From Opitutales bacterium (GTDB lineage: Bacteria > Verrucomicrobiota > Verrucomicrobiia > Opitutales > Intestinicryptomonadaceae): a stretch of DNA of 64,000 bases. Position 1 is the stretch's first letter. Each line of letters begins with the position of its first letter. The stretch is taken from contig SUVP01000007.1 in the NCBI GenBank assembly GCA_015061945.1, positions 1-64,000 of the forward strand, given 5' to 3'. Shown in pieces: positions 49,991-60,080 of this stretch. Position numbers and translations under genes: made by a program. The notes beneath the pieces were generated by a model. The model was not told where the DNA came from. It made no database searches and was given only the letters and a program-made list of their open reading frames with translations.

Positions 49991-52753
49991 TTATTGCAAT
50001 TTCAAGAACAAGCAATCGCCTTTTTTCATATCGAGTTTAAGGTTTGGAGCTTTGCCAATTTTCTCCCATGATACCGCATTATAGACATCTTTTGTCGACG
50101 GGATATTTAAGTTCACAATGCCATCGCCAAGTGCTACAACCGAGATGTAATTGCCATTAGCATATACACTCGCATTATCATTTGTATAAACATGCACACC
50201 TGCAAGTTTTATCATATGCTTATAAAGAACGGGTGGGACACTTGGCACAGCGACAAACAACTGCGAACATTTTCCGTTCGGACGCAAAACAATCGCAGGA
50301 GCGTCGTTTGAGAACTTTGCAAGCACAATATCTTTTTCTTGCGGAACTATTGAAAGCAATGGATTTATCTTTTTGTTAAAGCCGATAAATTCAGGCAATC
50401 CGAGCTTTTTACCTTCTGGAGTTGCCATTGCTTGTGCATCGACATCACCAGCATATTTAACTTCAAAACCTGTTGCACGCTTCACCGATTTCAACGAGAA
50501 TTTATTTTTATCTGAATTGATAAGACCAGTCGAAAGCACATAAATACAAGCCGATGTTTTTGCTACTTCTGCCATTTGCTTGCGTTGCTTTGCAGTCAAA
50601 CTATAAGCACCTAAAAATACATTGAGCCTTGGAGACACTTTTTTCTCGAGAATATCGTCGAGCAAATAATGTCCGAATGGAGCTCCACAACGATTAAATA
50701 CTGCTCTTGCTGGAGAAAGTAGTACGCCTGTCGACGCATATGGAGCTGTGCCTCCATAAATTGAACATATCGATTCTTCGTTGAATGCGAGTGCAATATC
50801 GGGACGATACGGAGTTGGATTTGCGATAATATCTTTTTCAGCCTTATCAAAAAGTTTCATTTGTTCCCAAAGTACTGGGTCGTTGAACCAGCCGTCGCCA
50901 AACAAGTCCATCCACCACGACGCCTGATTACGAATTGCCTCTTGTGCGAGATTTCTTCGCAATACTTGGATTGTCTTTTCTTGAGTATCGAGAAGTGGGT
51001 CTGTCGCAGGGCATCTGCCCATAATTTTCACGTCGAGATATGTACTTGTATCGTCTTCGTCGAGCCAAATTTTTCCCGCCTCTGCGATGGATTCCGCAGC
51101 TCCCATAACTGTTTTTGCGTCTCCAAATTTTCTATCTTGATACGAGATTGGACCACAGATAACGTCGATTTGCGGAAGGGCGATAAGTTTTTTCAAACCA
51201 TAGTGCCCAGACACCGCTGGAGAATTGCGTGCTCCAGAAAATTCAAAACCATAACCATAGAAGAAAATCGAGAGTCGGCGAGGTGCGTATTTTCGGATTA
51301 CATCGCCAAAGCCTGCCAAAATATCGACCATTTCATCTTGTAAGAAAGTATTAAAATCTATCACGTTTTGATTTTTTTGCGGATTGATAAGATAATTTAC
51401 TTCTTTCAAATTTTTATGTAAATCGACCTCACCATTGCCACTGCGTTCGCTTGCAGTTGGTACTTCGACATTATTGAACGACACGTTCTGTCGATTCCAT
51501 GCTTTGCGAAGGTTTGCAGTTGTTGTATATTTTTTCTTCAACCATTTACGCCAAGCTTTGAGTGTTGAAGTATCGTATCCATTCAGTGGTTTTAGCCATG
51601 TTCCGCCATAGAACCACTCGCCTGTATTTTGACCAGTTGGCATATAGCCAGCCATATTTTCTGGATAATTTTTTTCGCAGTGTTCGATAAAAAGTTGAAG
51701 TGCTTTGTAAGCTTCTTTGCGATATTTTTCCGACGATACCGACGCGAACGCTTGGTTTACAACGCCGTCGCTACTTTTCATCATTTCATCTGGATTAGCC
51801 ATTCTCCACCAACGTGGAGCATCGACCACCACACGAGGCCAAATTTTCGCATTCGGATTAGCTTCGATAATAGTTTTTATCACGTTGTCGATATGTGCAT
51901 AATTTGGTTGTTCATTTTCTTTTGTCCAAACACCGCTGATAATGCACGACACATAATCTACACCACCATTTTTTGCACAAATTATTTGTGGAACAAATGT
52001 CGATTTTCCATTTGACGCCAAGCGAGTAAATCCGCCCTTGGTATTATACAACGCAAGCCCTAAATTTCTTTGCGGGGTTGCTTTTACCTCAACTTCGACT
52101 TTGTAATCTACGCCTTTCTTTAATTTCAGACCATTCATATAAAGATGAAACCCGAGTGTCTTTGGATTTCTATCTTTGAGATGAAGTGCGAGCACTTGCT
52201 TGCCGTCAATTTTCTCTGTCGTCAAGGACACTGGTGGATTATCTTTAATCCCATTGCAAAAATATCTGACCACACAAGCCTTTGGGGATTTTTTTTCAAA
52301 ATCTCCGTGTGCGACAATCTCGCCTGTTTTCTTCTCGATAAGTTGTATTTTTGAAAAATACACTTTCCCACGAGCTTCCCCTGTACGCAGTTGCAAACTC
52401 ACCGATTGATAATCTTTATCGGGCGTATATTCAAATGATAGCAACGACCATTTGTCATCAATTTTTGGAAGAATTGCTCCGCCGAAACCGCCCCAAAATA
52501 CACGACCACGAACGGGCTTGCCGTTTTCGGTCATAAACGGAACGCCATTGAACTTTTCCACTTTATAAAGAATATCTCGGCTTTTCTGCTCCGACTTAAT
52601 CTCAACTTTTTCACATCGCTTTTCTTGTTGTTGAGTTTGCATAGCGACTGATTTTGGCGATACTGCCGACAATTTCTCCGATTGATTTTTCTCGAAACAC
52701 CCTGTCGAAAAAATTGTAAATAACGATAGTAATAGTAGTGTAGCTTTTTTCAT
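49991..52753 (-). CDS. Secreted GH42-like beta-galactosidase-type glycoside hydrolase
   Basis: 920 aa; lipobox FSTGCFEK; NAKIWPRVVVDAPRWW, TGQNTGEWFYGG, AWRKWLKKKYTTTANLRKAW, WMDLFGDGW. Confidence 0.7.
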   Translation of the reverse strand: MKKATLLLLSLFTIFSTGCFEKNQSEKLSAVSPKSVAMQTQQQEKRCEKVEIKSEQKSRDILYKVEKFNGVPFMTENGKPVRGRVFWGGFGGAILPKIDDKWSLLSFEYTPDKDYQSVSLQLRTGEARGKVYFSKIQLIEKKTGEIVAHGDFEKKSPKACVVRYFCNGIKDNPPVSLTTEKIDGKQVLALHLKDRNPKTLGFHLYMNGLKLKKGVDYKVEVEVKATPQRNLGLALYNTKGGFTRLASNGKSTFVPQIICAKNGGVDYVSCIISGVWTKENEQPNYAHIDNVIKTIIEANPNAKIWPRVVVDAPRWWRMANPDEMMKSSDGVVNQAFASVSSEKYRKEAYKALQLFIEHCEKNYPENMAGYMPTGQNTGEWFYGGTWLKPLNGYDTSTLKAWRKWLKKKYTTTANLRKAWNRQNVSFNNVEVPTASERSGNGEVDLHKNLKEVNYLINPQKNQNVIDFNTFLQDEMVDILAGFGDVIRKYAPRRLSIFFYGYGFEFSGARNSPAVSGHYGLKKLIALPQIDVICGPISYQDRKFGDAKTVMGAAESIAEAGKIWLDEDDTSTYLDVKIMGRCPATDPLLDTQEKTIQVLRRNLAQEAIRNQASWWMDLFGDGWFNDPVLWEQMKLFDKAEKDIIANPTPYRPDIALAFNEESICSIYGGTAPYASTGVLLSPARAVFNRCGAPFGHYLLDDILEKKVSPRLNVFLGAYSLTAKQRKQMAEVAKTSACIYVLSTGLINSDKNKFSLKSVKRATGFEVKYAGDVDAQAMATPEGKKLGLPEFIGFNKKINPLLSIVPQEKDIVLAKFSNDAPAIVLRPNGKCSQLFVAVPSVPPVLYKHMIKLAGVHVYTNDNASVYANGNYISVVALGDGIVNLNIPSTKDVYNAVSWEKIGKAPNLKLDMKKGDCLFLKLQ

Positions 52754-52917
52754 AATGTTTAAATTATCTTTGAGTTTGTTGAAAATTGTAAATTATTAGG
52801 CGATTTTTTTACTTACCAAACTTTACCAATCAATGCACTTATATCAACAAAAAACATCTTGACGCAATTTTCGGGAATTTGTAGGTTTTATTTGGAACAT
52901 TTATATATATTCAATTT

Positions 52918-54804
52918 ATGAAAAAATTATTGTATCTATCATCACTTGTTATTGCGTCGTCAGCTTTTTGTGCAGACGCACCAAACGTAAATCCAAAGGT
53001 AAAAGATAAGTTGGCATATCCAACTTGTGGTGCTGTTGAAATGAAAGGCGTCATTGGCGACTCACTCCAAACCGCCCTCAAAGGCAACATTCTCGTTTGG
53101 GATATTGACGATTTAGTTCGCCCATTCAAAACTCGACAAGAAGAAAAACTTTGGCAGATAGAATTTTGGGGCAAGTGGTACACTTCGGCAGAATTAGCTT
53201 ACGATTTCTCACCAAGCCCTGCCCTCGATGCACGCCTAAAATACGGTGCAAATGAGCTTATCAAAACTCAAGATAAAGAAGGGTCTATCACCACCTACAA
53301 AAAAGATCACGAGTTCAAATTTAACGAAACTGGAGCTGTTGGCAACTTCCACGGCTCTTGGGATATTTGGGGCAGAAAGTATGTATTGCTTGGTTTGATG
53401 GGTGAGTTTGCACGCACAAACAATCCGAAAATTCTTGAATCGGCTTGCAGACACGCCGACTACATTCTCAAGCACATCGGTAGTAGTAAAGAAGGTAAAC
53501 GTGAGATTGTGCAAGTAGGCTGTTGGGAAGGCTTGGCATCGTCAAGTATCCTCGAACCTATGGTGCTTTTGTATCGTGCTTCGGGCGACAAACGATACCT
53601 CGATTTCTGCGAGTGGGTCGTTAAATCGTGGGAAACAAATGTCGTAAAACCTGATATTCTCAACAAGGCACTTAAGGGCGTTACTGTTTTTGATATGTTC
53701 GCTCATCCTATCGCCAACCCGAAAAAATACATCGATTATGGTCGCTCAAAAGCATATGAAATGATGTCGTGCTTCGAAGGTTTGACAGAACTCTACCGCA
53801 TAACTGGCAACCCTATTTATAAAAAAGCAGTCGACAATGTTATCAACTGCATTCGCAACAGAGAAATTACTGTTCTCGGCTCGGCAGCAATGCACGAACG
53901 CTGGAGCGACGGTGCTTTTGAACAACAACGTACCACACCATATTGGCAAGAAACTTGCGTAACTGTAACATGGATTAAATTTGCAGCTCAACTTTTGCGT
54001 CTGACTGGCGACGTAAAATATGCTAACGATATCGAAGTTTCAACTTACAATTCGATGATTGCATCGCAAGGCAAAGATGGCTCGTGGTGGTCGCACTACA
54101 ACAATATGAGCGGTATTCGCAAGCCTGCACCTGAACACTGCAAAATGCATATGAATTGCTGTGTAGCAAGTGGTCCACGTGGGCTTTTCCTCCTCCCAAA
54201 ACTCGCCTATATGACTGGCGACAACAGTGTAGTTGTCAACCTCTACGAAAACGGTGGAGCATCTCTTAAACTCGCAAACGGTAATGTCGATATAGCAATG
54301 TCTGCCCCCGACTACATCCGCAACAACACTGCCATTATGACAATTAACGGACTCACAAACGGCTCACAAAAATTCGACCTCAAGCTTCGCATCCCTGAAT
54401 GGAGCGAAAACACTCTCGTTTTTGTCAATGGCGAAAAAGTCGAAAATGTCAAATCCGGACAATATCTCTCGCTCAATCGACAATTCAAAGATGGCGACGA
54501 AATATCTATCACCTTTGACGCACGCACAAAAGTTCTTCGAGACCCCAAGAACAAAAACTTCTTTGTTCTCAAGCACGGACCTTATGTTCTCGCACAAGAT
54601 CGTCGTTTCACAAAAGATTTCGACAAGCCTGCAAGAGTTAAAATCGTCGACGGTACTGTCAACGCAACACCGACTTATCTCAAAGATACAAATGTTGCAG
54701 TTGACGTAGAAATGCAAGACGGCACAAAGCGTCGCTTTATCGACTACGCTTCAGCTGGTGCCACATGGGACAAATCCTCTGAATTCAAAATTTGGCTTTT
54801 TTAA
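52918..54804 (+). CDS. GH127-like beta-L-arabinofuranosidase (DUF1680)
   Basis: WQIEFWGKWYTSAELAYDF; QETCVTVTWIKFAAQLLRLTGD; CCVASGPRGLFLLPKLAYM. Confidence 0.82.
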   Translation: MKKLLYLSSLVIASSAFCADAPNVNPKVKDKLAYPTCGAVEMKGVIGDSLQTALKGNILVWDIDDLVRPFKTRQEEKLWQIEFWGKWYTSAELAYDFSPSPALDARLKYGANELIKTQDKEGSITTYKKDHEFKFNETGAVGNFHGSWDIWGRKYVLLGLMGEFARTNNPKILESACRHADYILKHIGSSKEGKREIVQVGCWEGLASSSILEPMVLLYRASGDKRYLDFCEWVVKSWETNVVKPDILNKALKGVTVFDMFAHPIANPKKYIDYGRSKAYEMMSCFEGLTELYRITGNPIYKKAVDNVINCIRNREITVLGSAAMHERWSDGAFEQQRTTPYWQETCVTVTWIKFAAQLLRLTGDVKYANDIEVSTYNSMIASQGKDGSWWSHYNNMSGIRKPAPEHCKMHMNCCVASGPRGLFLLPKLAYMTGDNSVVVNLYENGGASLKLANGNVDIAMSAPDYIRNNTAIMTINGLTNGSQKFDLKLRIPEWSENTLVFVNGEKVENVKSGQYLSLNRQFKDGDEISITFDARTKVLRDPKNKNFFVLKHGPYVLAQDRRFTKDFDKPARVKIVDGTVNATPTYLKDTNVAVDVEMQDGTKRRFIDYASAGATWDKSSEFKIWLF

Positions 54805-54909
54805 ATGACGGGCACCGACAAGCGATTGCCGTAGGCAATATCGCTTGTTGATTTCGGGTTGCCGATTTTACAGAAAACTCTCCAAAGCATTGGAGAGTTT
54901 TCGTTTTAG
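54805..54909 (+). repeat. Copy C of 3'-end hairpin-linker-terminator element
   Basis: ATGACGGGCACCGACAAGCGATTGCC-gta-GGCAATATCGCTTGTTGATTTCGGGTTGCCGATTTTACAGAAAACTCTCCAA-agca-TTGGAGAGTTTTCGTTTTAG; starts after the TAA of the GH127-like gene. Confidence 0.88.
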
Positions 54910-54917
54910 TATTTTAT

Positions 54918-55019
54918 ATGACGGGCACCGACAAGCGATTGACAAAGTCAATATCGCTTGTTGATTTCGGATTGCCGATTTCACAAAAAAACTCTCCAAA
55001 AATCTTGGAGAGTTTTTTT
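54918..55019 (+). repeat. Copy D of 3'-end hairpin-linker-terminator element, tandem to copy C
   Basis: ATGACGGGCACCGACAAGCGATTGAC-aaa-GTCAATATCGCTTGTTGATTTCGGATTGCCGATTTCACAAAAAAACTCTCCAA-aaatc-TTGGAGAGTTTTTTT; 113 bp from copy C. Confidence 0.88.
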
Positions 55020-55032
55020 GTTTTCTTTGCGG

Positions 55033-57087
55033 TTATTTACCCATTCGTGTTTTGTACATTTTGTAACCGATTTCACGAATCTTTTTGATTGTTTCTTCGT
55101 ATGGTTGGTCTGCTACATCTGTAAAACCTACTTGGAAGTTTTCGCCATCAAAACGTCCTGTCGTGCATTGGTCGGAGAACTGGTGCCAGTGTGTCCCGAT
55201 TACATTTGGATGTTTCAATGCCGATTCAACATAATCATAGTAATGTTGTGCTCTATCCTTTTGATTTTTTGTCAAGATTAGCGACGCATGGAACAAACCT
55301 CTATCGAGCGAGCCAAAGTGGAATTCGCCAATCATAATCGGCTTATCCACACCTGTTGGGAGGCGAAGCTCATCGAGGACATCAGCATAAATATTATAGC
55401 TGATAATATCGCAATATTTTGAAGCTTGGCGAACAACAAGTTCGTTTGGATAATGTCCTGCAAAACGGCAACCCATATAGAGCATATGCGGTGCTCGAGC
55501 TTTTATACCCTTGCGGATATTTTCAAAATATTTTCCGATAAATTTATTTGAGAATGTTGCGAGAACTTTTTTATCAGCATTCTTGGGATCTTCTTGTTTT
55601 GCGAGCATATCGTCCCAATTCTTATACGATGTTTTCCACGACTTATTAAGCGTTGCGATATCGCCATATTGAGCTTTCAAATCTTTTAGCAACTCGATTT
55701 TTGCACAGAGATCTGCTGGCGACATCAACACGCGACGTGCGATTGTATCGGGCTTACCCCAACTATGTTCGTTATCGACAAAGTAGCCGATGCAGAATGG
55801 GTCGTCGAGCTGTTCTTTACGCTTATCGAGATTATCATTTATCGCTTTCATAAACGATGGATCCCATGGGTCTGCGATTGGCCACCACCAACCAAATGAG
55901 CCGGAGATTGCACGAGAGTGAATTTCAAATCGTTCTGCGTATGGTGTTTTCTTTTGCAAGAATATGAACGAGTCGGAACTGTTTGCGATTGTGTTCAAGC
56001 CCCAGCTTTTCAAACGTCTATGAGCAGAGTCTGCGAATTTTTCACGCCATAGTTTTCCGTATTTGCGATAGAGGTTTGATGCAGAGAAGTCGTATGTTTT
56101 TGTCCAACCACGCACTGGATAGTATGGTGCAAGAATTTCGTCTTTTGTTGTGTAGAAAAGAGCGAACGGACTATCTTTCGATGGCAAATCTTCAAAATAT
56201 TTTTCACGTTTATCAAGTGGTGTAATTGCACTCGATGGCGTTACACGAACGACACCATGCGACCAAAACAAATATCCTTCTGGATCGATAAGCCACCATT
56301 TACCGTTGTGCTTTTGTACACGGAAGTGTCCAGTTGCTTCAAATTTTGGACCACCTTTCCAACCGCCATATTTACTCCATTGTTCAGGCGATTGTGGGTT
56401 TGCCAACAAATCTTTTTCTTCTTTTGCAACCATTGCTTTGATATCTTCGTCAGACTTAATTTTGCCTTTCCAATCCTTAAATTTGAATTGTCCGTATTTG
56501 TCGACGAATGGGAAGAATTGTTCTTTAGTATAAGAAAAATATTCTGGATATTTTTTCTTTGATGTATCGAGTGCAACAACACGTTTGATTGCAACTTTGC
56601 TATTTGCAATGTTTCTACGTTCGATAAGAATTGTTTTTATTTTTGTGTAATCTTTTGCGATTTTAGAACGGTCGCCACGCAACATTGGGTTGGTACGCAT
56701 AACTGGCATATCGTCGATAATTTCAGGATGTGCTGGCAATGGAGGATATTCTATTATAATTTCGCCCTTTTCGCCTTTTGCTAATCTATACCCTGCTATT
56801 GATGAGTTAGAGTCGCGTTCGATTGCGTCATCCCCTTCGCTTATACGCAACTTCAAGACAGTTGCACGTCCGCCGATTTCTTCGACATCAATCAAGAAAT
56901 CGAGATTTTTTGAAAGGTCCCAATTCCCTTTAATCACAAATGGAGTTTTATCTGTGATGATGAACGGTTTTTTATCGGGTGTATTTTCTGCATCGAAAAT
57001 AACAATATTATTTTTTTTGCACGCCGACATCGAGAGCATCATGCAAACGATACCCGATACAACAATTAATTTTTTTAGTAGTCTCAT
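55033..57087 (-). CDS. Secreted GH50/agarase-like glycoside hydrolase
   Basis: Lipobox MLSMSACKKN; ATGHFRVQKHNGKWWLIDPEGYLFWSHGVVRV, SWGLNTIANSSD, GYFVDNEHSWG, IMIGEFHFG. Confidence 0.68.
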   Translation of the reverse strand: MRLLKKLIVVSGIVCMMLSMSACKKNNIVIFDAENTPDKKPFIITDKTPFVIKGNWDLSKNLDFLIDVEEIGGRATVLKLRISEGDDAIERDSNSSIAGYRLAKGEKGEIIIEYPPLPAHPEIIDDMPVMRTNPMLRGDRSKIAKDYTKIKTILIERRNIANSKVAIKRVVALDTSKKKYPEYFSYTKEQFFPFVDKYGQFKFKDWKGKIKSDEDIKAMVAKEEKDLLANPQSPEQWSKYGGWKGGPKFEATGHFRVQKHNGKWWLIDPEGYLFWSHGVVRVTPSSAITPLDKREKYFEDLPSKDSPFALFYTTKDEILAPYYPVRGWTKTYDFSASNLYRKYGKLWREKFADSAHRRLKSWGLNTIANSSDSFIFLQKKTPYAERFEIHSRAISGSFGWWWPIADPWDPSFMKAINDNLDKRKEQLDDPFCIGYFVDNEHSWGKPDTIARRVLMSPADLCAKIELLKDLKAQYGDIATLNKSWKTSYKNWDDMLAKQEDPKNADKKVLATFSNKFIGKYFENIRKGIKARAPHMLYMGCRFAGHYPNELVVRQASKYCDIISYNIYADVLDELRLPTGVDKPIMIGEFHFGSLDRGLFHASLILTKNQKDRAQHYYDYVESALKHPNVIGTHWHQFSDQCTTGRFDGENFQVGFTDVADQPYEETIKKIREIGYKMYKTRMGK

Positions 57088-57161
57088 AATCGCAATATTT
57101 TTACAGAGTTAAAAATTTTTGTCTAACATAAAAAATAGGTATGAAAAGAAAAAACGGGTAT

Positions 57162-57200
57162 AAAAAAAGCTTCGAGCAAATCGCCCGAAGCTTATTTTTT
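57162..57200. terminator. Intrinsic terminator
   Basis: AAAAAAAGCTTCG-agcaaatcgcc-CGAAGCTTATTTTTT. Confidence 0.75.
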
Positions 57201-57211
57201 AGAAATTCAAA

Positions 57212-57556
57212 TTAGTATTCTTTTTCGATTTTATCGCCAAACGGATTATCTACTACGATTTTTCCACCAGCGTTTTCAATCCTGATTGCATCGTACGATT
57301 CTCCACCAACCGACTTACATTCTTTAATATATTTTGATTCCACAAGTGTTTTGTAATCGACCGACTTTGTATCTTTTTCGATATTATAACGTTTACCTGC
57401 ACTGATAATATCTTTCACATTCATTTCGATTGCGTTTTCGCGAGCAATCTTGCGTATTTTAACCATCGTCGGAACACAAACTGCACCGACTAATCCGACA
57501 ATTATGACGATTAAAATTAATTCAATAAGAGAAAATGCTTTCCTAAAATTTTTCAT
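57212..57556 (-). CDS. Type II pseudopilin/prepilin-like protein
   Basis: N-terminal methylation motif KAFSLIELILIVIIVGLVGAVCVPTMVKIRKIA. Confidence 0.82.
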   Translation of the reverse strand: MKNFRKAFSLIELILIVIIVGLVGAVCVPTMVKIRKIARENAIEMNVKDIISAGKRYNIEKDTKSVDYKTLVESKYIKECKSVGGESYDAIRIENAGGKIVVDNPFGDKIEKEY

Positions 57557-57675
57557 ATCTATATTCTCTTTATTTAAATTGAAAAATCAAGCAATTTACA
57601 GTTCTACAAAAAAAATTGAATTAAATAGTTTTTTTTGTTTGAAGGTATCCGATAAAAAAAACAAAGTCAGAAAAT

Positions 57676-58092
57676 ATGAAAGAAAGAACATTTGTAATAT
57701 TGAAACCAGACTGCATTGAAAAACATCTCGTTGCAGATGTTATCGCACGTTTGACAAAACCAGGTTTTGAAATTGTAGCGTTGAAAATGACGCAACTTAA
57801 CGAGTCGATTTTGCAAGAGCATTACGCACATATCGTCGGCAAGCCATACTATCCACCGCTTGTAGAGTTTATGCAACGCAAACCAATAATTATGTTGGTA
57901 CTCGAAGGTGTTGATGTTGTCGCAAAAGTACGCAAACTTTTAGGACCTACAAATTCTCAAGAAGCTCCAGCTGGAACTATTCGTGGCGACTTTGGCGAAA
58001 ACACACGCGAAAATATTTGCCACGCATCAGACTCGGTTGAAAACGCACAAATAGAAATTGCACGATTCTTTAAGAGCGAAGAAGTATTCTAA
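57676..58092 (+). CDS. ndk: Nucleoside diphosphate kinase
   Basis: ERTFVILKPDCIEK; GTIRGDFGENTRENICHASDS. Confidence 0.93.
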   Translation: MKERTFVILKPDCIEKHLVADVIARLTKPGFEIVALKMTQLNESILQEHYAHIVGKPYYPPLVEFMQRKPIIMLVLEGVDVVAKVRKLLGPTNSQEAPAGTIRGDFGENTRENICHASDSVENAQIEIARFFKSEEVF

Positions 58093-58730
58093 TGAATCCT
58101 TTTGAAAAGCTTTCAGATTTGTCGCCCGACACGCTCGCAAAACTCAGTCGCTTTGGCGAACTTTTGCGAGAAGTAAACCAGAAAGTAAATTTGCTTTCGA
58201 GAAAAGATATGGACGATGTCGAATATCGACATATCGCTTTCTGTGCGTCGATATCGCAATTTTTCAAACCTGCCGACGATGCGAGGATTGCCGATGTCGG
58301 CACTGGTGGCGGTCTACCGGGGATTGTGCTTGCAATTCTTTACCCCAATACAACAGTTGAAATGTTCGATGGCGTCGGAAAAAAAATCGCTATGATTAAC
58401 GAGATGCTTGTCGATTTAAAACTGCCAAACGCATACGCACACAATGCGAGAATTGAAGAATACAAAGATAGTTTTGATTACATTACTGGTCGCTCCGTTT
58501 GTGCATTGCCGATGTTCTTTGGGTTTGTCCGCAAGCGTTTAAACAAGGGCAAAAAGGGTAATTTGAAAAACGGTGTAATATATTTCAAAGGTGGCGAGCT
58601 TGAACCAGAACTTGTGAAGAAAAAGATTCTGCCGTCTGCCGAATTTGATATCGAAAAATTTTTTGGCGATTCACGTTTTGAGGGCAAGCGAATATCGCAC
58701 TTCCCGACTGAACTCGTTATAAAAGCTTAA
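58092..58730 (+). CDS. rsmG: 16S rRNA (guanine-N7) methyltransferase RsmG
   Basis: KVNLLSRKDMDDVEYRHIAF; IADVGTGGGLPGIVLAILYP; ITGRSVC. Confidence 0.88.
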   Translation: MNPFEKLSDLSPDTLAKLSRFGELLREVNQKVNLLSRKDMDDVEYRHIAFCASISQFFKPADDARIADVGTGGGLPGIVLAILYPNTTVEMFDGVGKKIAMINEMLVDLKLPNAYAHNARIEEYKDSFDYITGRSVCALPMFFGFVRKRLNKGKKGNLKNGVIYFKGGELEPELVKKKILPSAEFDIEKFFGDSRFEGKRISHFPTELVIKA

Positions 58731-58743
58731 TAATTTTTTCGAC

Positions 58744-58782
58744 AAAAAAATCCCACGCTCATTTTGAACGTGGGATTTTCTT
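58744..58782. terminator. Intrinsic terminator (convergent rsmG/folD)
   Basis: AAAAAAATCCCACG-ctcattttgaa-CGTGGGATTTTC. Confidence 0.8.
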
Positions 58783-58793
58783 TTTGCAAAAAC

Positions 58794-59669
58794 TTACTTT
58801 GCCATATGGCGTTTGTATGCCGACACTGTGTTTTTCATAAGCATCGCAACAGTCATCGGACCTACACCACCAGGGACTGGTGTTATCTTTGAACACTTTG
58901 GTGCAACGTTCGCAAAATCGACATCGCCAACTAATCGGTATCCCGATTTTGTTTCGCTCGACGGTACACGATTTATACCTACGTCAATCACGCAAGCACC
59001 GTCTTTTACCATATCAGCACTAACTGTATTTGGTCTGCCAACTGCTACGATAAGAATATCGGCTTGCGAGCAAATTTCTTTCATATTTTCGCTACGGGAG
59101 TGGCAAACAGTTACAGTTGCGTCCATACCTTTTTGCATCAAAAGCAATGCCATTGGTTTGCCAACGATAAGACTGCGTCCAATTACAACAGCTTTCTTAC
59201 CTTTTGTTTCTACATTTGAACGCTTCAAAAGCTCGATAATCCCAGCTGGCGTACATGCAACAAATGCACGCGAATCTTCTTGACAAAGAAAGCCGAGGTT
59301 TGCATTGCTGAAGCCGTCAACATCCTTATCTGCACGCACACGGTTGAATGTATCTCGTTCATTGAGTTGCTTTGGCAATGGTGCTTGGATAAGAACTGCG
59401 TCGACAGAATCGTCAGCATTGAGAGAATCTATAAGTGCGTTTAGCTCATCCTGAGGTGTCGATTCTGGAAGGATATGCAAACGACTTGTGATACCGATTT
59501 CGCCAGCAACTTTTTCCTTTTTCTTCACATATGAAACTGATGCTGGGTCTTCACCAACACGAATAAATGCCACACATGGAGGACGATCGTATTTCAACGA
59601 TGCGAGCTCTGCTGTCAATTCTTGATGAATACTTTTTGCAACTGCGTTGCCGTCTATAATTTCGCTCAT
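58794..59669 (-). CDS. folD: Methylenetetrahydrofolate dehydrogenase/cyclohydrolase
   Basis: [74 protein letters not shown]. Confidence 0.96.
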   Translation of the reverse strand: MSEIIDGNAVAKSIHQELTAELASLKYDRPPCVAFIRVGEDPASVSYVKKKEKVAGEIGITSRLHILPESTPQDELNALIDSLNADDSVDAVLIQAPLPKQLNERDTFNRVRADKDVDGFSNANLGFLCQEDSRAFVACTPAGIIELLKRSNVETKGKKAVVIGRSLIVGKPMALLLMQKGMDATVTVCHSRSENMKEICSQADILIVAVGRPNTVSADMVKDGACVIDVGINRVPSSETKSGYRLVGDVDFANVAPKCSKITPVPGGVGPMTVAMLMKNTVSAYKRHMAK

Positions 59670-59676
59670 AAAAAAA

Positions 59677-60018
59677 CTATTTTTTTAATTTTATTGATTC
59701 AGCGCGGAAAACGTTATCACCATTTTCTTTCACAAGCGAACCACGAATATCAACGACATTATCGATGAGTGCGTTTGTCGACGAAAGAACAATTCTTGTT
59801 GTATCGACATATGCGATAAACTTGCCGTCTAAATCGTTGATAGCATATCTGTATCGGGCATTAAAATGGATTGGCGAGTATGTTGCACCAGTGTACTTAA
59901 ACACGCCTGTTATCTCGCGTGGGCTTGGATCGAGAGTATCAGTTGAATTACAACCGAACAAAGTGAGGATTGGCAACAATGCAATAAGAATCAATTTTTT
60001 AATTTTCATACCTTCCAC
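59677..60018 (-). CDS. Small lipoprotein of unknown function
   Basis: Lipobox ILTLFGCNS; 113 aa. Confidence 0.65.
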   Translation of the reverse strand: MEGMKIKKLILIALLPILTLFGCNSTDTLDPSPREITGVFKYTGATYSPIHFNARYRYAINDLDGKFIAYVDTTRIVLSSTNALIDNVVDIRGSLVKENGDNVFRAESIKLKK

Positions 60019-60080
60019 AATATTTTTTTTAATTTAATTTGCAATAAAATCTTGAAGGCAAATTAACATAATTTATTCTA

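Noticed and set aside
52754-52917. Divergent promoter region between GH42-like and GH127-like genes
   Set aside because: TTGACG-like and AT-rich -10 candidates exist but none is convincing by eye; not reported as a feature.
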